DNA of 64,000 bases from Dallia pectoralis (Eukaryota > Chordata > Actinopteri > Esociformes > Umbridae): assembly GCA_029465975.1 (NCBI GenBank), contig CM055761.1:8296529-8360528 (forward strand), read 5' to 3'. Both the position numbers and the translations under genes were made by a program. A model generated the notes under the pieces. It was not told where the DNA came from and did not search any database. It was given only the letters and a program-made list of their open reading frames with translations. Positions 38,101 through 63,600 of this stretch are shown here, in pieces (positions within the stretch are counted from its first letter, which is position 1; each line of letters opens with the position of its first letter).

Positions 38101-41100
38101 GTTCAATTTCTGTATAGGCGACAAAACTTTTGTCTTGCCAAAATTTGACCTTTCTGTCTTGATTAAATGATACATATTTTTTCAGTGAAACTAATTCATT
38201 TCTGTGCATTAAACATCATTTGGGAACGTTTTAGCTTTTTATATGAGCTATTTCTAACACCAATTGATTAATTAAAAGTCTGGTTAATAGCAGGTGTTTC
38301 TAGAAAATAGATAAGCGACAAGACTTTTGTCAGGGACTGTAGAACACGGGTTGACCAAAGACGTTTCCAGGCAGAGCCGCGCCGCTAAAACCCACTCTTT
38401 TCAGGTGCTGCTTTGTCGACTGAAGCTCACTCTTTAATTAAACCGCGGGTAATTTAATTCCACCTGAATACCATCACTAACCAAAGAAATGAGCTATTTG
38501 CTCGCGCGTATAAAACTTTATTTAAACATGCATTGATATGACTTTACATAGGTAACTATTTGTTAATCGTGGTTGGACTGTTAATCAGCTAGGTTAATTG
38601 TAGCCCCGAGATTTCTTCGTAAAACAATCACCTTTTTTTAAAGGCAGCATTATGTACGGAAAATGCCAGACTGATATCGCCGCTTAATCCCGGACTTTAC
38701 TTTAATGACATGACAGCTTTGATATTTACACCTCAGGACTGGGTGTTATTTAAATTAACAATCAAACCAAAACATAAAGAGCCACAGAAAGGACTTCCGG
38801 TGGTTCTCAAACCGTTCCCAGGAGCTTGGGATTTGTTAAGCGTGATCAGAACAATACTCTAGAAAATATGCAAATCCTACAATCATGCCACAAAAGGGTG
38901 AACTTTTAAATTGAACATACTGATGGCGTAAACAACAAAAGGCTTCATGCAATTCCAAAACCGGTATTACAGATTATTCCTGAACTAGCCGAACTAGGGA
39001 GAGCTGAGCTATATGGGGGCGTATAACACAGACAGTTAAAGCACCAACCACAAAGGGAACCTGTCGCTCCGTTTCCTTTTTAAACGTGTAGGGCCCCAGA
39101 TGGAAGTGGCTGAGTCTTTCCCTGGCCTCCTCAGACAGCTGACACATCCTGCGGTGGGTGTAGGGCGACAGGGCCCGGGTCTGAGACGCCACGGTGGGCT
39201 TCCTGTATCCACTGGATGCTGCGCTCCCATTTAACTCCTTCCCTTTCAGCGGCTTCTCTGGGCTTCCTGCAGCCCCTCGATCTTGTCTTTGTCTGCCTGG
39301 GGACCGTTTGGCAAAGGATGGACTACGGCATGGCTGCAAATGTAAAGGCATAATGTTCTAAGTATGACTACAGCTGCATGTGTATATAGACCAGCAGCAG
39401 AGCACCCGGTCTGCCACTGGTCGGGTCTGGTTAGTCCCTCCATGTGACACCATATAGGGCTGGGGGTGCTGTAGGGAAGACTTCCTTCTGTTCCCAAGAC
39501 AGTGACAAAATGTGACCTTCACTTTAAGATAGGAGGTTAAACTGGTGTTCAGTAAATATCTCATCATACTTATTACAGGGGTATTAACCCTATATCATAC
39601 TTATTCCAGGGGTATTAACCCTATATCAAACTTATTCCAGGGGTATTAACCCTATATCATACGTATTACAGGGGTATTAACCCTATATCATACTTATTAC
39701 AGGGGTATTAACCCTATATCATACTTATTACAGGGGTATTAACCCTATATCATACTTATTACAGGGGTATTAACCCTATATCATACTTATTACAGGGGTA
39801 TTAACCCTATATCATACTTATTACAGGGGTATTAACCCTATATCATACTTATTACAGGGGTATTAACCCTATATCATACTTATTACAGGGGTATTAACCC
39901 TATATCATACTTATTACAGGGGTATTAACCCTATATCATACTTACTACAGGGGTATTAACCCTATATCATACTTACTACAGGGGTATTAACCCTATATCA
40001 TACTTACTACAGGGGTATTAACCCTATATCATACTTATTACAGGGGTATAAACCCTATATCATACTTATTACAGGGGTATTAACCCTATATCATACTTAT
40101 TACAGGGGTATTAACCCTGTTGCCCTCAAATCATTTCGGCTACCTGAACTTCGAGTTGGCTAATTCATGCACTCCTCTCCTCATAACAATAAAATATTTA
40201 ATCATTCAAATCAATGTCAATGCAATCAATGATATATGCGATTGTCTCTGGATAAAAGCATCAGGGAAATAAATGAAATGGATGTGAATACTATGTTTCT
40301 TTTATTGTTCGATAGTTTTTTCCTAAATAACCATCAAACATCCAAAGCATAGGCCAGAAATATAAGCAGACACACAGGCTTGTCTAAATGGGTAACCGGC
40401 CATTAGTAACACAGCTCACAGATTCCCTACATTCAAATCATGCAGCGGAAAATGTTACCTCTTTGCTTGGATATCACTGTGATTGCAAAATGACTTCTAT
40501 AATTCAAATGGCCACTAACATAATTCGGAGACGCAATATCTTAGCTCCTCCAGGCGCTGCCCGGATAAATAATTTAAAAAAATGTTAATTGCTTTTGATT
40601 GCCAGGTTCAGAGTAATATGATAATGGTTGTAGAATAAAGAATGTAAATGCTAATCGAGGACATCCGGCCATACAAACTAATTTTTAGGAAACTGAATGA
40701 ACCAATTGATTGAGATTGCCATTCTGAATCAACACTTATAATGAAATTAAACTAAGCCCCTTTCTTCATCTTCTGCTTACCGGCTATCTCTTTTTTGGTG
40801 TAAACACAGAAAAGGCATTTTCCACCATGAGTCTTGCTTGTCTGATGTGATTAGTGGGCCTGGTGGTTTGGTAATGGCTGATAAAGCAGCGTGTCCTTGA
40901 GACAACAAAGGCAGAGCCACAAGTAGCTTATTAAACAAGAAACAAGACCCGTTCAAACGCATGCAAATCGAGTGGAGAAAAACCCATTTAAAAGGAATGC
41001 CATGTCAAGTCCACACCGGGAGATTTTACAGAGGGACATGCACACAAACACAGACAAAACAGGACTGACAGCGGTGGAAATGGACAAGACAGGCATCTGA

Positions 41101-44100
41101 AAAGAGACGAGTGAGAAGGAAATGACTAAATTCTCCACCGCGGGGCTCGACATTTTGAAAGTGTTGCTATTATAAAATTGGAAAAGAGGAGCGTCAGTGT
41201 TTTGCTCAACCTGCCAGGGTGATACAAATCCTGAGTATCCATTAGCATTGTAGAAAAGAAAGCTAAAGGCAGCAGCAAATTATGTTCCCTTAACTCTCCT
41301 CCACACTCTTCTTAGGGGTCAGAGCAGAATCCTAACACCAATACAAATCCTGCCAATTTGTAAATAATGCCCATTTTAGAAAAATTGCTCTGGGGAACAG
41401 CCCGACATTTCACAACAGTGACTTGATGGATACTACTTTTGGGAGGTTTTGGAACAATGACAATTTCCTCCTTCGCGTCTGTCTCTGCAGGGGGTTTTAA
41501 GTTCGCCGCAGAATGGATGAGTAACTTGGTCTCACTCACCCTGTGTGCCAAAGCAAAACCAACATACAACAGAACCAACTGGCTAAATTGATAGGCACCA
41601 TAATAAGTGTAAAAGAACAACCATGAAAGGAGCTACAAATCTTCCATTTAACCCTAACCTAACCCTAAGCAAAGAAAAATGCAACTGAGGACATGTTGCC
41701 CTTCAAATCCAAATTGGGTGATACCAAGAGAGAAGAGGGGGTGGGGGGATAATGATTTACTGACTGTATCTATTAACAAATAACATACAGAAACCAGCAA
41801 CCCGGCCTTGATATCAATTCCACTGATCTACTCGTTTATATTAACATTCACAAGAAGAGGATACCCTTAAATGTGCCGCTAAACTACTGGGATGTCAGTA
41901 GCCATGGCAACAAAAGAGGCAAAAAAGGGATGATGGACAAGCAATTCTGCAGTCCAGAAATACACGTTAAATGTTTCCCTACGGTGGTCACGAGTGTCTT
42001 CTGTGGCACAATCCACCCCTGCCCCATTATGAACAGAAAGAAAATCAAATCAATTCAATTAAAGCCAGTGTGGTTGAACTGTTGAGGGTACAAATGTTTA
42101 TATACTAGCATTTAACCAGACTGTTACTATTTTGTTTTGATACTATACATTGACAAAGTCGAGGACGTACAGATCTTATTTAAAACTGTGATGGGAATGA
42201 CAACAACGGTATTGAAAATTAAATAGGCTCCCAGGGCCCTAAGGCGCTTATGGCAGGGTAGAGACTGATGGCACGGTGGGTAGAGGGACTGATGGCACGG
42301 TGGGTAGAGGGACTGATGGCAGGGTAGAGACTGATGGCACGGTGGGTAGAGGGACTGATGGCAGGGTGGGTAGAGGGACTGATGGCAGGGTGGGTAGAGG
42401 GACTAATGGCAGGGTGGGTAGAGGGACTGATGGCAGGGTGGGTAGAGGGACTGATGGCAGGGTGGGTAGAGGGACTAATGGCAGGGTGGGTAGAGGGACT
42501 AATGGCAGGGTGGGTAGAGGGACTGATGGCAGGGTGGGTAGAGGGACTGATGGCACGGTGGGTAGAGGGACTGATGGCACGGTGGGTAGAGGGACTGATG
42601 GCAGGGTGGGTAGAGGGACTGATGGCACGGTGGGTAGAGACTGATGGCACGGTGGGTAGAGGGACTGATGGCAGGGTGGGTAGAGGGACTGATGGCAGGG
42701 TGGGTAGAGACTGATGGCAGGGTGGGTAGAGGGACTGATGGCAGGGTGGGTAGAGACTGATGGCAGGGTGGGTAGAGGGACTGATGGCAGGGTGGGTAGA
42801 GGGACTGATGGCAGGGTGGGTAGAGGGACTGATGGCAGAGAGGGCTGACTTGTCTCATCATGCTTTAGAGACTACTTATAGTAAGCTTTATTGTGGTTAG
42901 TGGCCAGTGAATGTGTTCAGCTCCAGCATGTGTGGCGAAGTAAACGTCCTGGTTGAGCAAACCGTGCAGAACGGCATGGCATGATTGTGCATGAGTGGAC
43001 AAAATGCTAGATATCCCCAATCTGCTGGGGAGTTGTTCCACAGAGGCACGGCCATAAGAGTAAATGACAGACAACCGATTATATCACATTGGGGTAAATA
43101 TAAAAAGATAAAGATCGAGGGCAAGAAATAGCCACGGGCCTCACCTTGTGTTATTGCTACAATACTACAATACAAACAACATGTATTGCAATTGGTAGCA
43201 AACACAGTGCTCACCACAATGCGGCTGCAGAGAGATAGAGGTGTAAGTAAACATGTATTGATCAGTAAAGGAAATATGTAACAATTGATTTTACCCCTCA
43301 TTCTTCATCACTAACATGTGGAGCTACCTGTACAATAAAACTCCACAGGCAGCAAACCTAAACCGCATGTTAAGATTTGCCATTTCATAGTGCTCCCACC
43401 ATTAAGTGTATTTAAAGTGAAGTGGCAGCATCAACTGAGCCAGGAGGTGGGAAATTCGCTAGAAGACGTTCTTAAAAAGCAAAATCCCCATTTGGTTCCC
43501 CATCTTGTTTGGCATTAAGGAACCACACATCTCCTTACTTTTAACCGTGGCTGCCTCTGGTATAATCCAAATCTCCCAATGCTGAATACAATTCATTATG
43601 AACGCACGGGTGTGATGAGGATGTGGTTCAGAGGACACACTCACAGGGAAGGCCGGCTGAGGCTGACTATCTGTCCAATCACATTCCTCAATGATAGACG
43701 TGCTTGCAAACTCCACCTTGGGAGAGATTCCCTGAGGGCACAGTAGAAAACAAAAAGCATTTAACGAGGAGATTGAAACCGAACCAGAGGGCAACTTCAG
43801 ATAACCTGCTGCTCGAAAGATCAATTTAGAAATGTAAAATCTACAATTGTTGCATTCTCAAGAAAAGCACATCGTAGGGAAATGGCTTTGGAGATGTTTA
43901 ACAGATATGACAACGCCTGTGGAGGAGGTGGCGCACCCACAGGGAAAGAGATGGATCTCCTCATCAGCATCTGTCTCGAGGGACCACCGGCTCTAGGCGA
44001 TAGCGTTAGCTTGGAGCCTGGATAAAGGAAGTCTCTGGTGTTCTCTTCAATAGTGGCCAAACTATCCCCATCTACAATCACACAAGAAATACAAAGTGCG

Positions 44101-46075
44101 GTACAGCTATGCTTATTACGAAAAGAGAATAACATTTCTTTGTGAAAAACTATAACCACGAATTCATCCTAATAAAGGTTGATTTTTAGAAACAACCCAC
44201 GTCCTTATACTATACGATACTGCACATAAACTGCTAGCTAGACATTTAAAAAGTTGTATGGAAAATCATACCTGGAGGCACCAGCTGAATCAGTTGAAAT
44301 GATGTTGTGTCAGCTAAAGAAATTTAAAAACACATCTATGAGATTGTTAAAGGGTAAAGCGTTGACACACTAGCTAGCTTGAGTTGGCTAAATTAAGCCA
44401 CTACCAATAAACGGTAATGACTTCATCCTGTTCCCTCTTTTCTTAGAATGTATCTTTATTGGACATCGATCTTACCTACTTTGGTCTAGCTAGTATAATT
44501 GCAGGAAGTAGTCTAAGAGCTGCTGTAGTCTATGCACTACCTGTCCAGGTGTAACAGTAACATCTGTCTGCAGCTCCCCCTGTAGGGGCCTTAGCACCTC
44601 ATCCACTTGAATGGATAAATGTTCTGTGTGTAACCACAGCCGTTAGTCACATGTGGTCCACCAATCTGCTAGCAAGACTCTCATTACTGTGACAGATAGG
44701 AACCTGTCTAAGGTCCGCTTAATCTCTGCACTCCCGATCAAAACACTTTCCAATGGCTATGTAACCTACCTCTTCCCAGAGCATCCTTTCACTTTGCCCA
44801 CTAACCGGAACTTTCTCCCAATCTTTTTGAAAAAACTTTGAGGAATAACGCAAATAACCAAATTTCCATTTGTTTGCATTAATGTGCTGTTGATATAACA
44901 TACTTTTGTATGACTTTATGACAGCACTGATATTGGTTAACATGCTATAATATTGGCACTTATTTATATGGTACATTTGACAATTACGCAAAAGACAATA
45001 AAAAGGCAGACTGGCAAACAATTTTGAAATGTAAAAATATGTAAATCTTTCCTTGAACAAGGCTGATGTTCACAATGACACTCTGCTTCATGACAGAAAT
45101 GCTCAATCGTATTCCAAAAATTGGTCAGCCTTTACTGGATGCAGTATGTAAGCTAAGGTCAATGCGAGTTTGTTTACGTTTTGAAGACTAAACTGTAGTC
45201 ATTTATTTTCTATCTATACTATTCTGAAAATCACTTTTCCTAAAACGAATAGACTCAGCAAGTTGACTGAGAGACGATGGGTCATGAACTTGTAAGGTTT
45301 TCTCTGACTCCAGACCTGTCAGGTTTTTGCATGGTTATGTAAAATTCTACAGCTCAAAATGACCCAAAAGATGGTACAAACGTTACCTTCTAGGAGGTTT
45401 GCAACATGGCCGGGATCAGCAACTCCTGGAAACGTCTTTAGAGTGAGATAAAGAATAAAGCTAAGTTCCGGATACAACAGCAATTGTTTTGTATTGATCT
45501 AAGAAGTTGTTTGTTTGGTGAATGTTTTCTATCTTTCATTCTTACCTTCACAAAGAGCATCTTCTCGTGAAATAAAAGAGGAAATACAGGAGGTAGACTG
45601 AGAGTCTTCTTAAACTGTCCCATGATGCAGACGCTCAGGTATACTTCTTCCTGATTGGCTATTACAACCCCTGGACAGGTAATCTGTATTCAAACCAATC
45701 AACGAACAGTACCGTTACTGCAGTAGACGCTCAGGTATACGTCTTCCTGATTGGCTATTACAACCCCTGGACAGGTAATCTGTATTCAAACCAATCAACG
45801 AACAGTACCGTTACTGCAGACACTTCGCAAGAATAGATTAACTTATTTATTTTAATTTACTTTGTTTGTGATGGTTGGAAGTTGAACATGGAAAGTGACT
45901 TTAGTTAACTAGCTAGATAACTAGCTTGCTAGTGATAACAGATAATGCTTATGCTAACTCGCGAAGGATATACAAAAGTTAGTATACTAAGAGATAACAA
46001 CGTAGTTAGCCATCAGGATGTACTTACAGATCGGATTTCTATATGCACGGTGCATTTCAGACCTCTCCGAAACAT
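32134..46075 (-). CDS. spata6: Spermatogenesis-associated protein 6
   Basis: Required in mouse for forming the sperm head-tail connecting piece, where it associates with myosin-based transport. Thirteen minus-strand coding exons in order: 46028-46075, 45546-45683, 45387-45435, 44272-44313, 43941-44071, 43645-43731, 39049-39333, 36433-36559, 36264-36298, 35924-36060, 34041-34131, 32598-32677, 32134-32305. The frame closes exactly, giving 473 residues (human 488). Landmarks: ITCPGV with VYLSVCIMGQFKKT and FPLLFHEKMLFVK; SFQLIQLVPP; LATIEENTRDFLYPG with MRRSISFP; SPKVEFASTSIIEEC; SPYTHRRMCQLSEEAR and HLGPYTFKKETER; SRSSLRE spliced to RFHS, then SEEIHNRVQKIL; and SVHLDNGMFWSSQAASY with PHRAVFEESLGHIYKNMYRR. 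The first exon is the least certain: upstream in-frame Mets exist to 46213. Exon 2 carries a partial tandem duplication. A shorter SPATA6L-type paralogue was considered; overall length favours spata6. Confidence 0.9.
33000..34040. other. spata6 intron 11 (between exons 34041-34131 and 32598-32677)
   Basis: AT-rich, without a supported exon. An open minus-strand stretch at 33474-33671 was examined and set aside because the exons on either side join in frame without it. Confidence 0.5.
36704..38339 (+). mobile_element. Nearly complete Tc1/mariner-superfamily transposon, frameshifted
   Basis: Bounded by perfect 27-bp terminal inverted repeats (36704-36730 and 38313-38339, starting CAGTCCCTGAC) and flanked by TA on both sides, the superfamily's target duplication. 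The 1636-bp element sits in spata6 intron 7, antisense to the gene. The transposase starts at 37042 (MPKIHPETK); its paired helix-turn-helix domains end with the linker SGRPLKTT. The catalytic Asp is in VDFSDESSVE (about 37480-37510), the second in QQDVAPSHTS (37743 onward), the Glu in SPDINIIERMWG (about 37850). At least two frameshifts, near 37430 and 37590, break the frame, so it cannot make transposase. The second Asp and the Glu are 35 residues apart. Confidence 0.92.
38345..39048. other. spata6 intron 7, right part
   Basis: About 700 bp with no element recognised. Confidence 0.45.
39565..40118. repeat. 31-bp minisatellite in spata6 intron 6
   Basis: About 18 nearly identical head-to-tail copies of a 31-bp unit (TTATTACAGGGGTATTAACC then CTATATCATAC). 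Variation is limited to single bases (TATTCC, TACTAC, TATAAA), and variants sit in neighbouring copies, as expected from slippage or unequal exchange. Each unit has a short imperfect dyad (GGGGTATTAACCC). There are no unique spacers, so this is not a CRISPR. Confidence 0.95.
40190..40285. repeat. Short dispersed repeat fragment
   Basis: The words CTCTGGATAAAAGCATC and AAATAAATGAAATG resemble the 3' end of a very common fish repeat (CTCTGGATAAGAGCGTCTGC). Small decayed copy. Confidence 0.4.
40290..42240. other. spata6 intron 6, middle part
   Basis: No supported exon or classified repeat. A minus-strand open stretch (41312-41620) was considered as an extra exon and not accepted. Confidence 0.45.
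42246..42840. repeat. 24-bp minisatellite in spata6 intron 6
   Basis: About 25 copies of GATGGCAGGGTGGGTAGAGG plus GACT, with AGG/ACG and GAT/AAT variants. Shorter units of 21 or 18 bp occur where GGG or TGGG is lost. All unit lengths are multiples of three, so the array is open in several frames on both strands and creates long false ORFs of GRGTDGRV or STHPAISP type. Confidence 0.95.
42860..43640. other. spata6 intron 6, right end
   Basis: Non-repetitive intron sequence adjoining exon 6. Open frames here have no recognisable similarity. Confidence 0.45.
45629..45819. repeat. 96-bp tandem duplication across the spata6 exon 2 acceptor
   Basis: 45629-45723 and 45725-45819 are identical except for one base (45645 T, 45741 G). 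On the minus strand each copy contains the 3' splice acceptor and the first 54 or so bases of exon 2 (ITCPGVVIANQE(E/D)VYLSV). Only the downstream copy (lower coordinates) continues into the full exon. Use of the upstream acceptor (exon edge 45779) would run into a stop shortly after YCSNGTVR. Confidence 0.95.
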
Positions 46076-46079
46076 GTTG

Positions 46080-47850
46080 GAGGACGAACGCTTGTTTTTT
46101 TGCGTCAACCCACCCATTTTGCAAATGGCGTTGACATGGCAGCCGAACACTAACAGGAAGCAGAGATGTTTGTGGTCATGTGACCGCTTGGAACCATTCG
46201 AGTCATCCCGCATTCTTTAGGCTTGTACTGTGAATCAAACATATGTACAATATGACTCCCCACAGTACTGAAAATGAGAGACCGACCAAAGGCCTTATCT
46301 AAGTAATTAAGTATACCGGAACAAATAACATGCATTTTGTGTTGGCAAATGCTTGGACATAAGTATTTGCATATTATGAAAAGCCTTAAACTCTATTTTT
46401 GTTTTGGATTCCTTGTTATGTTTTATACCCATCAACCTTCCCTTGTTTTGTGCGTTTTAATTATTATGCAGGACTCACACAGCATGGATTCATGTTTGCA
46501 GTGCAATTAACCATTCTAAGTTAGATAAACAGGAGCCTCTGGGAATTGGTGAGGCTAAATAATTTCTTAAAAATGTAAAGAAGGCTTTTATGAAATAGCA
46601 TTTCTTGGCTATTAAAATTGAAATGTAAAAACAATTATGACTTGCATGCATAGCTGTGAAATTCGAATAATTAGAAAGTAGTGTGCACTGTCTTGTTGCG
46701 CAAGCAATAGAAAATAATGCTTCTAGACACAGCTTAAAATTATAGCAGCGCAGTGGGGACTGTGCTCTATGGAAAATAGAAAGCCATTTTCTCTGTGTAC
46801 GCGTGTGTTAATGTGAGGGAGATGGAAAGTGACATGGAAACAGAGAGATCCTCAAACAAATGCCATACTGCTGGACAGGTCACAGTCTGACATAAGTTCA
46901 GTGAAAGCATCAAAAGACAAATGTCTTTTTATTATTCTCATGCAGCCTCTTAATCTTCTCTTCAACCATGTAAAAGTAATTTTTTATGCTGTTATGCTGA
47001 CCGATTGCCTCACTTATTCCGAGTGACTGGTCTAAAAACATGTTGTGTTTAACGCCAGACTTGAGTAATGCATCGTTCTCTCACTCCCCCACTCATGCCT
47101 TTGTGTTGAGCAAATCTCATGGATCATGTTTTACATAATGCAGTGAAAAAGCACTCAGAGTTCTGAACAGATTGAATAGATGTTTACATTGCAGCAAGAA
47201 AGGGAAGTCAATGGATATCAGTCCATTCAGTGTGTTAAATTCGTACTTGAGCGATGCCCGTGTTGTTGTATAGGGATATTTAATTCATGAATGGAATTCT
47301 GTTGTCCTTGAAAATTGCAGTTTTCAATTAAATTGACCCTAAGCACGATGCACAGGAAATAACGTAACAGCAATTTGAAGAACGGGTTATTTTTCATTGT
47401 TTTAATCAACAGAAAACATAAATAACATCACTCCCTAAACAAAAAACAGGACACAAAGTTTTTGAAATTGGCAAGATACATACAATATATAATGTGTAAA
47501 AAGAAAACACATTCATTTTTTTTTGACAATGACATACAGCATGCACTTTAAGGTTTAAAAGAAATAAACGTAAATGTTATTGTCAAATTTAAAAATAACA
47601 CATGAAGGCCTTGAATAGAGCAAACAGGTGTCTTCTTGCACTGTCACATACACTGCATACAAAGTCCGACCAGCTGGATCTAATGATGTCCCCATGGTAA
47701 ATATCCTCCAATTAACATGCTCCATTTGTGAAAATGAATCTTTTATCTCGTGCTGGTTCATCATCGGGGACGTGTGGATACAGTTCTAGTCATACAGCTC
47801 CTACACAGTAATCAAACTGGACTGCTCTCATCAGTAGATGATGGTGCTGC
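46080..47850. other. Intergenic between agbl4 and spata6
   Basis: About 1.8 kb containing the spata6 promoter side and the agbl4 3' untranslated region, both minus strand. Nothing else recognised. Confidence 0.5.
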
Positions 47851-47857
47851 CTTGCTT

Positions 47858-60682
<12,825 letters not shown>

Positions 60683-60689
60683 CTTCTTC

Positions 60690-63600
60690 ATATATACGCC
60701 GCAGACGGACAAACACAAACACACAACAACAGAAGAGGGAAACAGCAGGCATAGAGCAGGGGTGTCAGAAACAGTGAGCGAACCTGTCAAACATACAGCG
60801 TTTACCAATATCCAAGTCTGTGCCATTTTTCATCTAAATGTAAAGTTCTCCATTTGACTGAGACTCCTTGACTACGACGTTCACAAAGGCAATATAATCA
60901 ACCCGAACATCAAAACAAGCGGTACGACCGAAACGACCAAGCCGTGTAACAAACGCTTCGTTTGGCGGCGGAGGGTGTCTCTTCCTGGGAAAGCCGACGG
61001 CATCGCCGAGACGGCCATCTGACGAAACGCAAAAAAACTACTTTCGGAGGTGCAGAAATCCACGAGGGCACGCCTCCCACAGGGACAGAGATAGCTGGGA
61101 ATGGGAGCGGGAGAAAGCACTGGTCCAATTTTGATTCCCAGTGGAGTCCCGGGACAGAAGAGGGATATGCAAGGAGAGACTAGGGCATGTTCCCCCACAC
61201 AGAGGAGAGCGGCTGGGGAGAGCCCTGCAGATACATCTGCACCAGACTACAGAGGGCCAGCCCACGCACAATCAGGCTTTACTCAGACAATCAGGTATTA
61301 TAGCTACACTCCATCCCACACAGTTGAGTAGCTCAGAAGAATACACTATATAAACTACTGCCACACATAGTGACACAGCTGCACCCCCAAAACAATAAGT
61401 GAGTGAGAACACTTTTAGTATTAACTGTAACAGCATATTTTCATTTATTGATTATGGTTGTAGGTCCTTGAGCAACACATTTAACTCACTAACTAACATT
61501 TAGCTCAAGTTAAACCTCTAAAAACTTTCCACCTCATCATTATTTATTATTCTCTCGTATATCATGGTAGCATCCACATGAATGCAGAAGTTTATACAAA
61601 TAAATTCTTATTGTTATAATTATTTTTCATTAACTCATTTTGGGACAAACCTCTATAATTAACCAACAGAATAAAACCCCAAAACGCCTGTAGAGTCACA
61701 AGCTTGTAAAATTATCTAGAAATATCCGACCAAATGCCAAACATTAAAGTGCCTTATACATAGAAAATACAACTACAAGTCTTTTGCTAACTAGGAGAAT
61801 CTATTTTAAGTACTTTCTATTCTTCAGATGATTGCCTGATCTGTGAACTGCTGACTTCTCATAAGTTGTGGCTAGCTGATTACTGAAAGATCAATTAGGA
61901 TCAAGGGCCAGGGTAATTTGTCATTATTTCAGCCCCTTTTTAAGTACTTTCTCCTCTCCAACACATTCAGCAATTAGTTTTGGTATTAAAGCTTGCCCTG
62001 TTTTTTTTAGCTTAAGCGGCGTTATTGTCAAGTGGCAGTATAGCCCCGAAAATTAAAAACAAAGACAGGTCTTCTGGGTCTTCCTGAGTTATTACAGGAA
62101 AGGCAGACAGCAACGCCCGGCGCGACTTTGTCACTTCACTATCAAATCTAGTTTCTTAATTGTGTTTATTTTACACCTTTTGAATCAAATTCTGCACTTT
62201 ATGGCCACATGTAAATTCACTGCAATACCTTTAAAGGTATTGTCATGCGGCACTTCTGGTATCTGTATTGAATAGTACAAGTTATCCCCCAAAAACGACA
62301 CTCTACCGGCTCTCTCCCTTTATTTGACATACAAATGTATACATGGGGTATTACAATTCTATCTTGTCGGCCCATAACACCACTTGGTCTGTCTAAATCA
62401 CGGCACAATTTCTTTGAGGATGGCACTCAAACTATTTTAGCCCTTACCCTTACACATAAAATCATGCATTGTTGAATGACTTGGCACACACTTCTGCATA
62501 ATGTTGACCACCTGCCTCAAGCTAATCCTCAACAAGACAGAGCTGCTCTTCCTCTGGGCGAAAGATCCGGCCACTCCAAAACCTCTGCTTCTTGGTTGAC
62601 ACCTACATAGTGTCGTATGGCGTGTGTACAACTTTCCCAAGTTCTCCCATGTCAATCAGCTCCTCTACACACCCCACCGACCCACCCTTAATTTACGCTC
62701 TGGTCTTACACTTCTATTCATTGTGTTACTGTCTGTCCTGATACCTGATAATGTAAGAACTGGGTCTAGCTACATTTGGATGAGTGCGCTAACAGCCAAT
62801 TTCTCTAGATATGCGTCTTCCAAAGTGCTAAAATATAACACGTAAAACATCAACATCTAACATTCGAAAATCAGATTACAGAGGGGCTAACAGTTCAGTC
62901 ACGTTCTCAATTTCGGAATTCAGTAAAATACAATTCAATGCCGACCCCATACTTCTGTAGCCAGTATATAAAGCTCTGAATTTCTCTCTCTAGCCGTGTA
63001 CATGGTGTAATGGCTCCTCTCTCACTCTTACTAGCCGTGACCCTTTACTCTACAGCCATGACCACCACTGCCTGCTTCCTCTCTCCTTCCCCATCTTCTC
63101 TATATGTCTCCAGCTTTTTCTGTCTCTTTCCTTCCTCTCTCTTGCTCTTTCTCCTCTCATTACCATTCCAGAACGCACCTCGTTTCCCGGGGGTCGTCAG
63201 GCGGTGGGGAGGGATGGAGACGAAGAGGGGAAAGGGGGGGGGGTGCAATGCTTGAAATTCTGCTCACAGCCAAAGCAATTTCCTGGCGAACGCGATGTTG
63301 TCAGCTGCTCTGATGGCTGGCTGTGAAATATTGTGGCTGGGAGTGGGCCGGCAGCAGGCTCTGGCAGCCTGATGGATGGAGCCCGAGAGGAAGAGGGGGA
63401 AACAAAATAAATAAATAAATAAACAGAAAAAGAAAGCAAAACGTAGTCGCCATTAAGGCAGCTCCATCAGGCGGTTGAAGGAGTTCCCATGGTCTAATAG
63501 AGGCGGAAAGCCCTCTAATCGGCAGCACTCACCCAGCTAAAGGGACGAGGATGGAGGATGGGGGAACTTCTGAACAACCCAGTGGATTTCTTTTCACAGA

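Noticed and set aside
39565..40118. CRISPR-like regular direct repeats (also 50194-51126)
   Set aside because: The units are contiguous with no unique spacers, in a vertebrate genome; they are minisatellites.
41312..41620. Minus-strand open frame with coding-like text in spata6 intron 6
   Set aside because: No similarity to SPATA6 that I recognise, weak donor, and exons 6 and 7 join in phase without it.
42219..42861. Several ORFs above 120 codons on both strands
   Set aside because: They are artefacts of a minisatellite whose unit length is a multiple of three.
46076..46213. Upstream in-frame extension of spata6 exon 1 (Mets at about 46117 and 46213)
   Set aside because: The extra residues do not resemble the family N-terminus, so the Met at 46073-46075 was preferred, with low certainty.
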